A stretch of 64,000 nucleotides of DNA from JAGOEY01 sp017997515 (GCA_026314275.1 CP111109.1:1054001-1118000), one strand, 5' to 3'. Counted from the first letter of the stretch, positions 1 to 8,676 are shown. The notes: generated by a model from the letters alone, not told the origin. Numbers and translations are program-made.

Positions 1-151
1 CACCACCCGTGTGCGTGACCAGGTCTCGCAGTACGCCAAAGCTACCGAAGACTATGTGCACGAAAAACCCGTGCAATCGGTGCTGATTGGTGTGGCCGCT
101 GGTGCAGCCATTGCAACTGCCGCCTTGCTTGCCAGCCGCAAACGCGACTGA
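1..151 (+). CDS. DUF883/YqjD-ElaB family membrane-anchored protein, C-terminal fragment
   Basis: The window opens inside this gene; the readable frame starts at base 2 and stops at 149-151, giving 49 residues. The visible part has an amphipathic stretch, then a motif like VHEKPVQSVLIG, then one hydrophobic helix and a positively charged end (ASRKRD). This is the typical tail of the ElaB/YgaM/YqjD family, inner-membrane tail-anchored proteins linked in E. coli to ribosome binding in stationary phase. The N-terminal part lies outside the window. It is followed by a BON-domain lipoprotein gene, another envelope-stress type protein. Confidence 0.75.
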   Translation, partial: TTRVRDQVSQYAKATEDYVHEKPVQSVLIGVAAGAAIATAALLASRKRD

Positions 152-213
152 TCCCCCATTTACTTTTTCTCTGTCCCGGTTCCCGTTCGTTTAATAACTT
201 CAAAGGAAATACC

Positions 214-531
214 ATGAACTTCGCTCGTACCATCGCCTTCGCCGCCATCACTGGTGTCACCGTCCTGACCTCTGTCGGCTGCTCTGTGGCCCGTGAACAG
301 CAAACCCTCGGCTCCTATGTGGACGATGCCGGCATCACCACCGCCGTGAAGGCCAAAATGGCTGAAGACAAAACCGTGTCCGCAACATCCATCAGCGTGG
401 AAACACTGAATGGCACTGTGCAACTCTCCGGTTTTGCCAAGTCGCAAGCTGAAAAGTCCCAGGCCGAACGTATCGCCCGCAATACCAACCATGTGAAAGA
501 TGTGCGCAACAGCATCGTTGTGCGCCCTTAA
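214..531 (+). CDS. BON domain lipoprotein
   Basis: This 105-residue protein has a hydrophobic signal peptide ending in a lipobox (LTSVGC, Cys23), so it should be a lipid-anchored envelope protein. The rest is one BON domain: the region around residues 35-105 contains ITTAVKAKMAEDKTVSA, a conserved GTVQLSGFAKS turn and a closing HVKDVRNSIVV strand. BON domains of the OsmY/BamE-like type bind phospholipid surfaces and are often induced by osmotic stress; that role is inferred from the family. A good ribosome binding site (AAAGGAAA) precedes the ATG, and a strong hairpin terminator follows. Confidence 0.88.
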   Translation: MNFARTIAFAAITGVTVLTSVGCSVAREQQTLGSYVDDAGITTAVKAKMAEDKTVSATSISVETLNGTVQLSGFAKSQAEKSQAERIARNTNHVKDVRNSIVVRP

Positions 532-574
532 CACTCACAGTTGAACTCTGCTGACGGCAGAGTCGCTCACGAAC

Positions 575-612
575 AATCGGCCCGCCATTGCCCATGGCGG
601 GCCGATTTTCTT
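575..612. terminator. Bidirectional rho-independent terminator
   Basis: A perfect 13-bp stem (575-587 with 595-607) with a 7-nt loop is followed by a T-rich run on the plus strand. It lies between the BON gene (+) and the convergent mipA-like gene (-) and can serve both. Confidence 0.85.
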
Positions 613-631
613 TGAGGCCAGCGCAGACAGT

Positions 632-1450
632 TCAGAAGCGGTAGCTGGCAAACACACCAAAAGTGTTTTGCGCCTTCTTTTCGGTGATGGGACTGTTGGC
701 CGCGTCACCGCGCAAGCGGCTGGTGGTGAAACGTGCGCCCAAACCCCACTGTGCGCTGAGCTGGTAATTGGCCGCGACGTTGAAGTTGACGGCATTCACA
801 CCCGATTGGGCGCTGTACTGGGGCAGGCCCGAACTGGCACTTTGCGCGGCGTTGATACCAAAAAATGTCTGGGTGTATTTGCCATCGGCCCAGGTGAAAC
901 CCGGCCCTGCCGTCAGCAGCAGCCGGTCCATGGGGCTGTACCGGGCCTCGAAGTCCATCGACACACGGGTGCCATGGTCTTTGCCGCCCAGGTCGGTGAT
1001 CACATTGGCACCCAGCTTCCACCAGCTGTCGCTGTAACTCGCAAACACGGAACCCAATGCCGTGCCATCGATGTCGCCCAGGCCAGCAAGGCGGGCAGAA
1101 TCCGACGCCTTGCGCGGTTGGTTCAGATTGCCGCCCAACGCAGCTCCCACCCGCCAATGGCTGTCCTGCACCAGATAAACCCCCACACCCACGGGCACAC
1201 CTGCACCAGGCACAGCGCCAATGAAATAACGGCCATAGTGGGCACTGAACACCGGCAGCACCGTCGTTTTGGTGTCAGCGCTGCCAGGGTATTTGGGCTG
1301 GCTTACCAGGCCCACACCCGCGCTGAACCGCCAGCTGTCGGCAGTGTCCTGCGCCAGAGCGCCATGGCCGATGAACATGCCAACACAGGCGGTGGACAGC
1401 GCCAGCAAGCATCGGTGGCGGCGGCGGTGGTACGAAGATGTCTTGGCCAT
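632..1450 (-). CDS. MipA/OmpV family outer membrane protein
   Basis: The protein is about 272 residues when started at the ATG at 1450, which gives a clean signal peptide (MAKTSSYHRR, a hydrophobic core, then AHGALAQ-type cleavage). The longer frame up to 1519 lacks a sensible start. The mature part is rich in alternating hydrophobic beta-strand segments and ends in ASYRF, the C-terminal aromatic signature of outer membrane beta-barrels. The motif VGLVSQPKYPGSADTKT is characteristic of MipA/OmpV proteins, which scaffold murein-synthesising enzymes or act as outer membrane porin-like proteins. The specific function here is not shown by sequence. Confidence 0.85.
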   Translation of the reverse strand: MAKTSSYHRRRHRCLLALSTACVGMFIGHGALAQDTADSWRFSAGVGLVSQPKYPGSADTKTTVLPVFSAHYGRYFIGAVPGAGVPVGVGVYLVQDSHWRVGAALGGNLNQPRKASDSARLAGLGDIDGTALGSVFASYSDSWWKLGANVITDLGGKDHGTRVSMDFEARYSPMDRLLLTAGPGFTWADGKYTQTFFGINAAQSASSGLPQYSAQSGVNAVNFNVAANYQLSAQWGLGARFTTSRLRGDAANSPITEKKAQNTFGVFASYRF

Positions 1451-1553
1451 GGGGTCTTTCTTGGAGTGGGTCAACAAAACGAAAGGGGAAAGAATATCCG
1501 CACACCCCCATGCGCGCAAAATTACCCCTTTAGAACGTGTCCCGTAATTCGTG

Positions 1554-2087
1554 ATGAACTTGAAATATTTGGCGGGTTACCCCGACAGCATCCACCAGCA
1601 AGTCCAGCAGTTGGTCATCGATGACCAACTGGGTGCACTCTTGCGCAAACGTTACGACGGTGTTCACGGCATCCGCACCGATGGGGCCTTGTATGGCTAC
1701 GTGCAGGATCTCAAGAACACCTACCTGCGCAGCGCCGAGCCGCTGAGCAAGGTGGCGTTTGACAACAAGCTGCAGGTCGTCAAACACGCGCTGGGCACCC
1801 ACACCACCATCTCGCGGGTGCAGGGCAGCAAACTCAAGACCAAACGCGAGATCCGTATCGCCAGCCTGTTCCGCGACACGCCCCTGCCCTTTTTGCGCAT
1901 GATCACCGTTCACGAGCTGGCCCATATGAAAGAGCGCGACCATGACAAGGCGTTCTACAAACTCTGCACCTACATGGAGCCCGACTACCACCGGCTCGAG
2001 CTGGATGTGCGGCTGTACCTGACGCACCGCGAAACCTCCAGCACGCCGCTCTGGGGTGAGCCTGTCGCACAATGCGGCACTTTATGA
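1554..2087 (+). CDS. YgjP-like (DUF45) zinc metallopeptidase-fold protein
   Basis: The protein has 177 residues from the ATG at 1554; a GTG three bases upstream is an alternative start. It carries an HExxH zinc motif in HELAHMKERDH with a further downstream His, the hallmark of the YgjP/DUF45 family of zincin-fold proteins. E. coli YgjP has been described as a UTP pyrophosphatase, and other members are annotated as SprT-like peptidases. It lies immediately before a small unknown gene with a 16-nt gap, suggesting co-transcription. Confidence 0.8.
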   Translation: MNLKYLAGYPDSIHQQVQQLVIDDQLGALLRKRYDGVHGIRTDGALYGYVQDLKNTYLRSAEPLSKVAFDNKLQVVKHALGTHTTISRVQGSKLKTKREIRIASLFRDTPLPFLRMITVHELAHMKERDHDKAFYKLCTYMEPDYHRLELDVRLYLTHRETSSTPLWGEPVAQCGTL

Positions 2088-2103
2088 CTGCAAGGAAAAC
2101 CCT

Positions 2104-2394
2104 GTGATTGTGCGCATCGACATTGAAGGAAGCCGCGCCGGCTTCTACGCTTACCGTGTGAGTTACGAATCCGAAGAGCTGTATGCCGATGACGGCCTGG
2201 GCTCCATCGCAGACTGCCTGGTGGGTGCCATCGAAGGGATGGCCCCCGACGTGGTGGCCGCCGAGGTCTGGTACCGCAACATCGTGTCGGGCACCTACCC
2301 ACTCTCCATCATTGGCATGAGCCTGGACCAGGTGGCAGAACACGCCGCCAACACCACATCGGCCATCGAAGAAGTGGCCAACGAACGCGAATAA
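2104..2394 (+). CDS. Conserved hypothetical small protein
   Basis: I do not recognise this 96-residue protein. The open frame extends up to a GTG at 2056 but would then overlap the YgjP gene, so the GTG at 2104 (VIVRIDIEG...) is preferred. It is acidic, has no signal peptide or membrane segment, and contains an alpha/beta pattern with a long C-terminal helix (SLDQVAEHAANTTSAIEE). Its position 16 nt after the YgjP gene suggests one transcript. Confidence 0.6.
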   Translation: MIVRIDIEGSRAGFYAYRVSYESEELYADDGLGSIADCLVGAIEGMAPDVVAAEVWYRNIVSGTYPLSIIGMSLDQVAEHAANTTSAIEEVANERE

Positions 2395-2400
2395 CGACGG

Positions 2401-3480
2401 CTACCGCAACCCGGCCCACCAGCGCACATTGGTGCGCGGCTGGCCGATGGTCAGCACCTCGCCAATCACCGGGGTGGCCAGCGTGATCTGTTGCGCGGCA
2501 GACAGATCCGCAATACGGTCGAGCGGATCGTGCCAAGTGTGGAAGGCCAGGTCAAAGGTGCTGTTGTGCACTGCGTACAAAACCTTGCCGCGCAGGTCGG
2601 TGAAGGCCTGCACACTCTGCTCCGGGGTCATGTGCACGGAAGGCCAGTAGTCGTTGTAGGCCCCGTTTTCCATCAGCGCCAGGTCGAAGCCACCAAAACG
2701 TTCCCCGATCTGTTTAAACCCGCTGAAATACCCTGAGTCGCCGCTGTAAAAAATGCGCTGCTCACCACTCTGGATGACCCAGGACGACCAGAGTGTGTCG
2801 TTGCGGTCGTTCAGCGTGCGGCCCGAGAAATGCTGCGACGGGGTTGACGTGATGTGCACCGCACCGACGTTGCGACTCTGCCACCAGTCCAACTCCTCGA
2901 TGCGCTCCGCAGGCACCCCCATCTCGACCAGACGCGCCTTCACCCCCAGCGGCACGAAGTAGCGCTGCACCCGTTGCGCCAGGTAGTGGATGGTGGGCAC
3001 ATCCAGGTGGTCGTAGTGGTCGTATGACAGGATTAGCCCCTCGATCGGCGGCAGTTGCTCCAGCGTCAGAGGTGGCGCATGGAACCGCTTCGGGCCCATG
3101 AAGCTGAAGGGCGACACCCGCTCGCCAAACACCGGGTCGATCAGCCAGAACTTGCCCAGCAGCTTCAGCAAATGGGACGAATGCCCCAGCCGCACCACGT
3201 GGTTGGCAGACACGTCGAGGGCGTCGAGTTGCGCAGTGCTCAACGCCTGCACCGGAATGGCATCCACCGGCACCGTACCCACCTTGGTGCCGAACAGAAA
3301 ACGGCTCCAGATCTTCCAGCCACTGGCAGACGGCAAGGCGTCGGGATTCACCGGGTTCTGAAAACCGCAACCCTTGAACTGCGGGGACTGGGCATAGGGA
3401 GATTCACAGACGCCCTTGCTGGAACACGCAGCCAGCAGCACACACACCACCGCCACCGCGGCATGGCAAAAACCGCGCAT
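2401..3480 (-). CDS. NAPE-PLD/RomA-type metallo-beta-lactamase-fold lipoprotein
   Basis: This 359-residue protein begins with a lipoprotein signal (VCVLLAACSS), so it is probably anchored in the envelope. The core matches MBL-fold hydrolases related to N-acyl phosphatidylethanolamine phospholipase D: HSSHLLKL, IDPVFGERVSPFSF, a metal motif region YDHYDHLD, STPSQHFSGRT, FYSGDSGY and a distal VHMTPEQSV. The usual HxHxDH metal signature reads Y-D-H-Y-D-H here, so the first His is Tyr. It is the last gene of the leftward M16-M16-rsmD-coaD run, 6 nt after coaD. Substrate unknown; hydrolysis of phospholipid-like phosphodiesters is a family-based guess. Confidence 0.82.
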   Translation of the reverse strand: MRGFCHAAVAVVCVLLAACSSKGVCESPYAQSPQFKGCGFQNPVNPDALPSASGWKIWSRFLFGTKVGTVPVDAIPVQALSTAQLDALDVSANHVVRLGHSSHLLKLLGKFWLIDPVFGERVSPFSFMGPKRFHAPPLTLEQLPPIEGLILSYDHYDHLDVPTIHYLAQRVQRYFVPLGVKARLVEMGVPAERIEELDWWQSRNVGAVHITSTPSQHFSGRTLNDRNDTLWSSWVIQSGEQRIFYSGDSGYFSGFKQIGERFGGFDLALMENGAYNDYWPSVHMTPEQSVQAFTDLRGKVLYAVHNSTFDLAFHTWHDPLDRIADLSAAQQITLATPVIGEVLTIGQPRTNVRWWAGLR

Positions 3481-3486
3481 GGTCCG

Positions 3487-3987
3487 TCAGCCTTTTTGCG
3501 GCGCACGCAGCTTTGCCATCAGCCGCTGCTGCACATGCGGCGAAACGAGTGTGTCCACCTCACCACCCAGCGTCGCGATCTCGCGCACGAAGGTGCTGGA
3601 CAGAAACTGGTACTTGTCACCCGGCGTAAGGAACATGGTCTCCACATCGGGCATCAGCGTGCGGTTCATGCCAGCGAGCTGGGCTTCGTAGTCAAAATCA
3701 GTGCCGGAACGCAGGCCCCGCACCATGACCTTGGCACCACGCGCCCGCACGAAGTCGCGCATCAGCCCGTCAAAACTTTCCACCTGCACCTGCGGGTAAG
3801 GTGCCGCCGCCTCGCGCGCCATGTCCATACGTTCTTCCAGGCTGAAAAGTGTCTTCTTGTGGGGCGCTGCTGAAACCACCACGATGAGGCTGTCGAACAG
3901 CTGTGCCGCCCGCCGCACCAAGTCCACATGGCCCAGGGTGATGGGGTCGAAGGTGCCGGGGTAGACGGCAATCACGTTGCGGCTCAT
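3487..3987 (-). CDS. coaD: Phosphopantetheine adenylyltransferase
   Basis: CoaD transfers AMP from ATP to 4'-phosphopantetheine, giving dephospho-CoA, the penultimate step of coenzyme A synthesis in the cytoplasm. The 166-residue length is normal. The nucleotidyltransferase signature TFDPITLGH (residues 12-20, with the H/TxGH motif) and the C-terminal LSSTFVRE motif are intact, as is RGLRSGTDFDYE. It sits between rsmD and an MBL-fold gene; the rsmD-coaD adjacency is common in proteobacteria. Confidence 0.97.
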   Translation of the reverse strand: MSRNVIAVYPGTFDPITLGHVDLVRRAAQLFDSLIVVVSAAPHKKTLFSLEERMDMAREAAAPYPQVQVESFDGLMRDFVRARGAKVMVRGLRSGTDFDYEAQLAGMNRTLMPDVETMFLTPGDKYQFLSSTFVREIATLGGEVDTLVSPHVQQRLMAKLRAPQKG

Positions 3988-4015
3988 GGTGTGTCTCCGT
4001 GGAATGGCGGGCGGA

Positions 4016-4639
4016 TTATGCGGCCCTGCGCAGCAGGTGGGCGTGTACGGCTCCGGCCTTCAGGTGACGGTAGGGGACCAGGCCCAGCGGGGCCAGTGTC
4101 TCTTCGGTCCACTCCACCGGCGCTTCCAGGTAGATGTAGCCGTCTGCGGCCACGGCCAGCGCGGCGGCCTTCAGGGCAGACTGGAACAGGTCGCCGTCAA
4201 ACGGCGGGTCGATGAACACCAGGTCCACACTCGCCGGTGTGGCCTGGCGCAGGGCCGACACCGCATCACCACGCTGTACCCGCACGGCGTCGGCCCCGAG
4301 CCGCTGCTGTTGTGCGGCCAGCTGGGCCACCAGCGCCGGGTCATGTTCCAGCATCAGCACCGAGGCCGCACCGCGTGACGCAGCCTCGAAACCCAGCACA
4401 CCCGTGCCCGCAAAAGCGTCCAGGCAGCGCCAGCCTGTCAGGTCTTGGCCCAGCCAGTTGAACAGCGTTTCACGCACCCGGTCGGGTGTGGGGCGCAGGC
4501 CGGGTTTGCTGACCACCTTCAGGCGGGTGCGCTTCCACTGCCCACCGATGATGCGCACTTCGCCCGCGCCCTTGTGGGCGGGCGAAGTGGCGGCGGCCGG
4601 GGTGGCAGGGGTGTTGCTCGAGGGACGTGTTTTTTTCAT
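4016..4639 (-). CDS. rsmD: 16S rRNA (guanine966-N2)-methyltransferase RsmD
   Basis: RsmD methylates G966 of 16S rRNA in the 30S subunit. The start at 4639 (MKKTRPSS) is chosen because the longer frame up to 4846 runs over the upstream M16 gene. The 207-residue protein shows RIIGGQWKRTRLKV, RPTPDRVRETLFNWL, the SAM-binding loop DAFAGTGVLGFEAASRGA and the catalytic DPPF motif in VFIDPPFDGD. A short low-complexity N-terminal extension (residues 1-25, TPATPAAATSPAHKG-like) precedes the conserved core. It lies 7 nt downstream of the M16 gene. Confidence 0.96.
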   Translation of the reverse strand: MKKTRPSSNTPATPAAATSPAHKGAGEVRIIGGQWKRTRLKVVSKPGLRPTPDRVRETLFNWLGQDLTGWRCLDAFAGTGVLGFEAASRGAASVLMLEHDPALVAQLAAQQQRLGADAVRVQRGDAVSALRQATPASVDLVFIDPPFDGDLFQSALKAAALAVAADGYIYLEAPVEWTEETLAPLGLVPYRHLKAGAVHAHLLRRAA

Positions 4640-4646
4640 GGAATCT

Positions 4647-5993
4647 TCAAGGTTTCTGGGTGCCGACCACAACGGTTGCCATGGTGGAAGGCTGCAGCGT
4701 ACGCGAAAACGCGTTGCGGATGTCGGCGGTGCTGACCCGGGCGACCTGCTGTGTCCAGGTGTCGAGGTAGTCGAGTGGCAGGCCGTTCCAGGCGATGTTG
4801 GCCACGTTGCCCAGCAGTTTGCGGTTGCTGTCGATACGCAGCGCAAAACCGCCGATCAGGTTGGACTTGGCCGCCTCCAGCTCCACCTCGGTGGGCCCAC
4901 CCTTGACAAAACCCGTCAGCACGTCGCGCACCACCTGCACGGCTTCGTTCGCCTGGTCGGGCCGGGTCTGCAGGCCGATGGTGAACGCACCGGCATGTAA
5001 GCCCGGCGAAAAGTCGCTGAACACGCTGTAGCTGAGGCCCCGGCGCTCGCGCACCTCGGTGGTCAGGCGCGACACAAAACCGCCGCCGCCCAGGATGTAG
5101 TTGCCCACGATCAGGGAGAAGTAGTCGGGGTTGTTGCGTTTGATGCCGGGCTGGCCGATGTACACATGCGCCTGCGCCGAGTCGAACGGAATACGGCGGT
5201 CACTCGCTTGCTGCAGCGGTTGCACCTCGGGCACCACGGCTTGGGGTGAACACGCGGTTTGCGGAAGGCGCGCCAGCAGGCGCTGCACCAGCGTGTCGGC
5301 CTGCGCACGCGTGACCGCGCCCACCACACTCACCTTGGCGCGGCAGGGCAGGATGCTGCGGCTGTACAGCGCCTGCATGTCGGCCACGCTGATACGGGCC
5401 CAGGTGTCGGGCGTGGACTCGAAGCCATACGGGTGGCTGCCGTACACCGCTGCCGCAAACGCACGCCCGGCCTGCACGGCGGGGCGGGTGTTGGCTTCTT
5501 TCCACGACGCGGTCATCCGCGCGCGGTCACGCGCCCAGATGTCGGCGGCAAACGCGGGCTCGCCCAGCTGGCGCGCGGCCAGGCTGATGGCGCGGTCCAG
5601 CAGGTCGGGCTCGGTCAGGGTGCGCAGCGAAAAACTCATACGGTCGGCGCTGGCACTGGCGTCGAACGACGCACCCAAGTCCGCCCAGGCTTCGCCCAGC
5701 GCGTTTTCGTCCAGCGCAGGCAAACCACCGACGGCACGCACACCGTTGGTGGCCAAACCTGCGGTGACGCTGGCCAGTCCGGCCTGGGCAACCGGGTCGC
5801 GGCGGCTACCGGCATCCACGTCGATTTGTACGTCGAGGATGGGGATGGACGGGCTTTCGACCAGGTACACCTGCGCGCCGCTGGGCTGCGTCCAGTGCTG
5901 GATCGGCAGCGCCGCCAAGACGTTTTGAGTGCCAAAAAGGCCTGTAGCGCACAGCACACCTGCGCAAGCAGCTATCTTTTTAAGAGTCATCAT
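4647..5993 (-). CDS. M16 peptidase-like protein, zinc site absent (non-catalytic partner)
   Basis: This 448-residue secreted protein has two M16 half-domains but no HxxEH zinc motif; the expected place reads GLASVTAGLATNGV. Related tandem M16 pairs in proteobacteria consist of one catalytic and one degenerate subunit that together form the peptidase chamber, and the catalytic partner lies 11 nt upstream. The C-terminal half keeps the R/Y region (RERRGLSYSVFSDF) that closes the chamber in M16 enzymes. Two adjacent ATGs (5993, 5990) are possible. The signal peptide (residues 3-20) is encoded by a copy of the ~55-bp interspersed repeat. Confidence 0.9.
   Translation of the reverse strand: MMTLKKIAACAGVLCATGLFGTQNVLAALPIQHWTQPSGAQVYLVESPSIPILDVQIDVDAGSRRDPVAQAGLASVTAGLATNGVRAVGGLPALDENALGEAWADLGASFDASASADRMSFSLRTLTEPDLLDRAISLAARQLGEPAFAADIWARDRARMTASWKEANTRPAVQAGRAFAAAVYGSHPYGFESTPDTWARISVADMQALYSRSILPCRAKVSVVGAVTRAQADTLVQRLLARLPQTACSPQAVVPEVQPLQQASDRRIPFDSAQAHVYIGQPGIKRNNPDYFSLIVGNYILGGGGFVSRLTTEVRERRGLSYSVFSDFSPGLHAGAFTIGLQTRPDQANEAVQVVRDVLTGFVKGGPTEVELEAAKSNLIGGFALRIDSNRKLLGNVANIAWNGLPLDYLDTWTQQVARVSTADIRNAFSRTLQPSTMATVVVGTQKP
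5934..5984 (+). repeat. Interspersed ~55-bp repeat, family A copy 1 (inside M16 signal peptide)
   Basis: The copy reads GGCCTGTAGCGC, a spacer, CTGCGCAAGCAGCTAT and a T-run, in the forward repeat orientation. It is inside the minus-strand M16 gene, where it encodes LKKIAACAGVLCATGLFG, the hydrophobic core of the signal peptide. Confidence 0.75.
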
Positions 5994-6004
5994 GGTGCAA
6001 GGTC

Positions 6005-7486
6005 TCAGTGAACAGGGCCAGGTCCAGGTGCGCCGGGAGCGCCAGAGGCGTCAGAAGCACCCGCTGCCGCAGGGCGGCGCGCCGCAGATGCAGGCTTGGG
6101 CTGCGGCACCAGTGTGCCCACGGTGAGCTGGTCATCCCCAAAGTACTTGGCGGCCACGGCCTGCACCTGGGCAGCAGTCACACCTTTCAGGCGGGCGATG
6201 GTGCGTTCACTCGCGTCGAGCGGAAAGCCCTGCACCCAGTTGCTGCCCAGCTCCTGCGCCTGGCCCATCACAGAGTCGCGTTTGTAGACCTCACTTGCCA
6301 TCCACTGGGTTTTGACGCGGGCCAGTTCAGATTCACTCACGCCGTCTTTGGCGATACGCGCCACTTCGGCGCGCAACGCGGCCTCGACCTGCGCGGCGGT
6401 CTTGCCTGCGGCCGGCACACCTTGCAGGTAAAACACCTTGGGGCCACGGCTGATGAGGCTGTTGGAGGCACCCGCCCCATCGGCCAGGCGGTCTGGCCCC
6501 TGGGTGAGTGCCCGCTCCAGCCGCGCGCCGCTGTAGCCGTCAAGCACGGCGGCCAGCACGGTCAGCGCCAGGGCTTCATCGTCGGTGGCACGGGTGGGTG
6601 CGGCCGGGTCGAGCGACTGCAGGCCCGGCACCTTGAAGGCGAGCGCCACAACGGCCTGTTCGGCCGGGGCTTTGAAGTCGATACGGCGCAGGCCCATCTG
6701 CTGCGGCTCGACCTGCGGTTTGCGGGTAGGCACTGCGCGGGCCGGAATGGCGCCAAAGTGCTTTTCGGCCAGCCGTTTGACCTCTGCCGGGTCCACGTCC
6801 CCCGCCACCACCACAGCGGCGTTGCCGGGCACGTACCAGCGTTTGTAGAAGTCACGTGCGTCTTCAGGGGTGTAGGCAGCGATGTCGCTCATCCAGCCAA
6901 TCACAGGGCGGCGGTAGGGTGACGCCATGTACATGGCGGCACTCATGGCCTCACCCATCTGGCTGCGCGGGTTGTCTTCGATACGCATGCGGCGCTCTTC
7001 GGTGACGACCTGGCGTTCTTTCAAAAATTCTTCGTCGGCCCACTGGTTGTTGGCAAAACGGTCGGCCTCCAGCCGCATCATGTCGTCGAGCTTGTTGGCC
7101 GGAATCTGCTGGTGGTAGGCGGTGGTGTCGCGGTTGGTGAACGCGTTTTCGCGCCCACCCAGGGCCGCCACCCGGCGTGAAAACTCGCCCACACCCAGCG
7201 TGGGTGTGCCCTTGAACATCATGTGTTCGAGCATGTGGGCAATGCCCGAAGTGCCGTCCACCTCGTCCATCGAGCCCACCTTGACCCACAGCATGTTGAC
7301 TGCCGTAGGGGCGCGCGGGTCGGGTTTCACAATCACCGTGAGCCCGTTGGACAGCGTGAACTGGTGGGCTTGGGGGGCTGCTGCCGTGGCGGTGACCGCT
7401 GGGGTAGCGGGATGGCTCTGGGCCAGTGCGGCGGTGCTGGTGGCCAGGGCAGCCAGCACGCTGAGGAGGGGATAGGCACGTTTCAT
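6005..7486 (-). CDS. M16 family zinc metallopeptidase (catalytic, periplasmic)
   Basis: The protein has 493 residues from the ATG at 7486, which gives a standard signal peptide (MKRAYPLLSVLAALATS ... AALAQ). The inverted zinc motif HxxEH is intact as HMLEH (residues 84-88), followed by the distal Glu region (NAFTNRDTTAYHQQ) and a degenerate C-terminal half. It should be a periplasmic peptidase acting with the non-catalytic subunit encoded next. The C-terminus is Ala/Pro/Gly rich (GASDASGAPGAPGPGP). The gene is divergent from ftsY with only 29 nt between start codons. Confidence 0.93.
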   Translation of the reverse strand: MKRAYPLLSVLAALATSTAALAQSHPATPAVTATAAAPQAHQFTLSNGLTVIVKPDPRAPTAVNMLWVKVGSMDEVDGTSGIAHMLEHMMFKGTPTLGVGEFSRRVAALGGRENAFTNRDTTAYHQQIPANKLDDMMRLEADRFANNQWADEEFLKERQVVTEERRMRIEDNPRSQMGEAMSAAMYMASPYRRPVIGWMSDIAAYTPEDARDFYKRWYVPGNAAVVVAGDVDPAEVKRLAEKHFGAIPARAVPTRKPQVEPQQMGLRRIDFKAPAEQAVVALAFKVPGLQSLDPAAPTRATDDEALALTVLAAVLDGYSGARLERALTQGPDRLADGAGASNSLISRGPKVFYLQGVPAAGKTAAQVEAALRAEVARIAKDGVSESELARVKTQWMASEVYKRDSVMGQAQELGSNWVQGFPLDASERTIARLKGVTAAQVQAVAAKYFGDDQLTVGTLVPQPKPASAARRPAAAGASDASGAPGAPGPGPVH

Positions 7487-7515
7487 AGAATGCTCTGATT
7501 CTAAGAACGCACCCA

Positions 7516-8609
7516 ATGTTCAGCTTTTTCAAGAAAAAACCTCCCCCCCCTGAAGCCGCGCCGGCCACAGCCCCCGCTGCAGCACCTGCTGAAACGCCGG
7601 TTGCGCCGTCTGCAACACCCGTAGCAACGCCCACCTACGCCCACACCGGCAGCCTGATCGGTACCCGTGTGGCCCCGGCCATCGAGCTGCCCGTGCCAGG
7701 TGCCGCGCCGGAGCGCCAGGACTGGGTCTCCAAACTCAGCCTGGGCCTGCGCAAGACGGGCTCGAGCATCTCCACCGTTTTCACCGGCACACAAATCACC
7801 GAATCGCTGTACGACGAGCTGGAAGAGGCCCTGCTGATGGCCGACACCGGTGTGGAAGCCACCACGCAGCTGCTGAAAGACCTGCGCGAACGCGTCAAAA
7901 CAGGCCGCGCCCAGTCCCCCGCCGCCGTCAAATGGCTCCTGGCCGACGCGCTGGAGACCATGCTCAAACCGCTGGAAAAACCCCTGGTCATTGGCCAGCA
8001 CACCCCCACCGTGATCATGGTGGCGGGCGTGAATGGCGCGGGCAAAACCACGTCCATCGGCAAACTCACCAAACACCTGGCGAATGAAGGCGCGTCCGTG
8101 CTGCTGGCCGCCGCCGACACTTTCCGCGCTGCGGCGCGGGAGCAACTGGTGGTGTGGGCCGACCGCAACCTGGTCGAGATCGTCAGCCAGGAAAGCGGCG
8201 ACCCGGCCGCCGTGAGTTTTGATGCCGTCACCGCTGGCAAGGCCCGCAAGAAGGACGTGGTGCTGGTGGACACCGCAGGCCGCCTGCCCACGCAGCTGCA
8301 CCTGATGGAAGAGCTGAAAAAGATCAAACGGGTGGTGCAAAAGGCCGACGCCACCGCGCCGCATGAAGTGCTGCTGGTGATCGACGGCAACACCGGCCAG
8401 AACGCGCTGACCCAGGTCAAGGCGTTCGACGCCGCGCTGGGCCTGACCGGGCTGATCGTCACCAAACTCGACGGCACGGCCAAAGGGGGGTGCTGGCAGC
8501 GATTGCACGCGAGAAACCGATCCCGGTGTACTTCATCGGTGTGGGTGAAAAACTCGAAGACCTGGAAACCTTCAGCGCCCGTGAATTTGCGCAGGCGCTT
8601 TTGGCGTAA
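7516..8609 (+). CDS. ftsY: Signal recognition particle receptor FtsY, frameshifted near the 3' end
   Basis: FtsY is the membrane-associated GTPase receptor for the SRP. The protein has a Pro/Ala-rich N-terminal extension, then the N domain (about residues 60-150) and G domain: GVNGAGKTT, DTFRAAAREQL, DTAGRLPTQ and TKLDGTAKGG are intact. Just after TKLDGTAKGG the frame is lost at a run of six G (8485-8490). Adding one G restores the expected end (VLAAIAREKPIPVYFIGVGE and on to a TAA at 8607-8609). In the frame as given, translation instead continues into the downstream esterase to make a 611-aa fusion. FtsY is normally essential, so a sequencing or assembly indel is the leading explanation. 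Confidence 0.9.
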
Positions 8610-8617
8610 TCTTCAAG

Positions 8618-8674
8618 ACAAAATCAGCCTGCAGCGCATGCAGTACGCCGACAACCAATTCAAAATTGATAGCA
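8618..8674 (+). repeat. Family A repeat, copy 2 (ftsY-esterase spacer)
   Basis: A diverged copy: an AAAATCAGCCTGCAGCGC start, a spacer and an ATTGATAGC end at the usual spacing. It lies between the restored ftsY stop codon and the esterase ATG. Confidence 0.55.
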
Positions 8675-8676
8675 AT

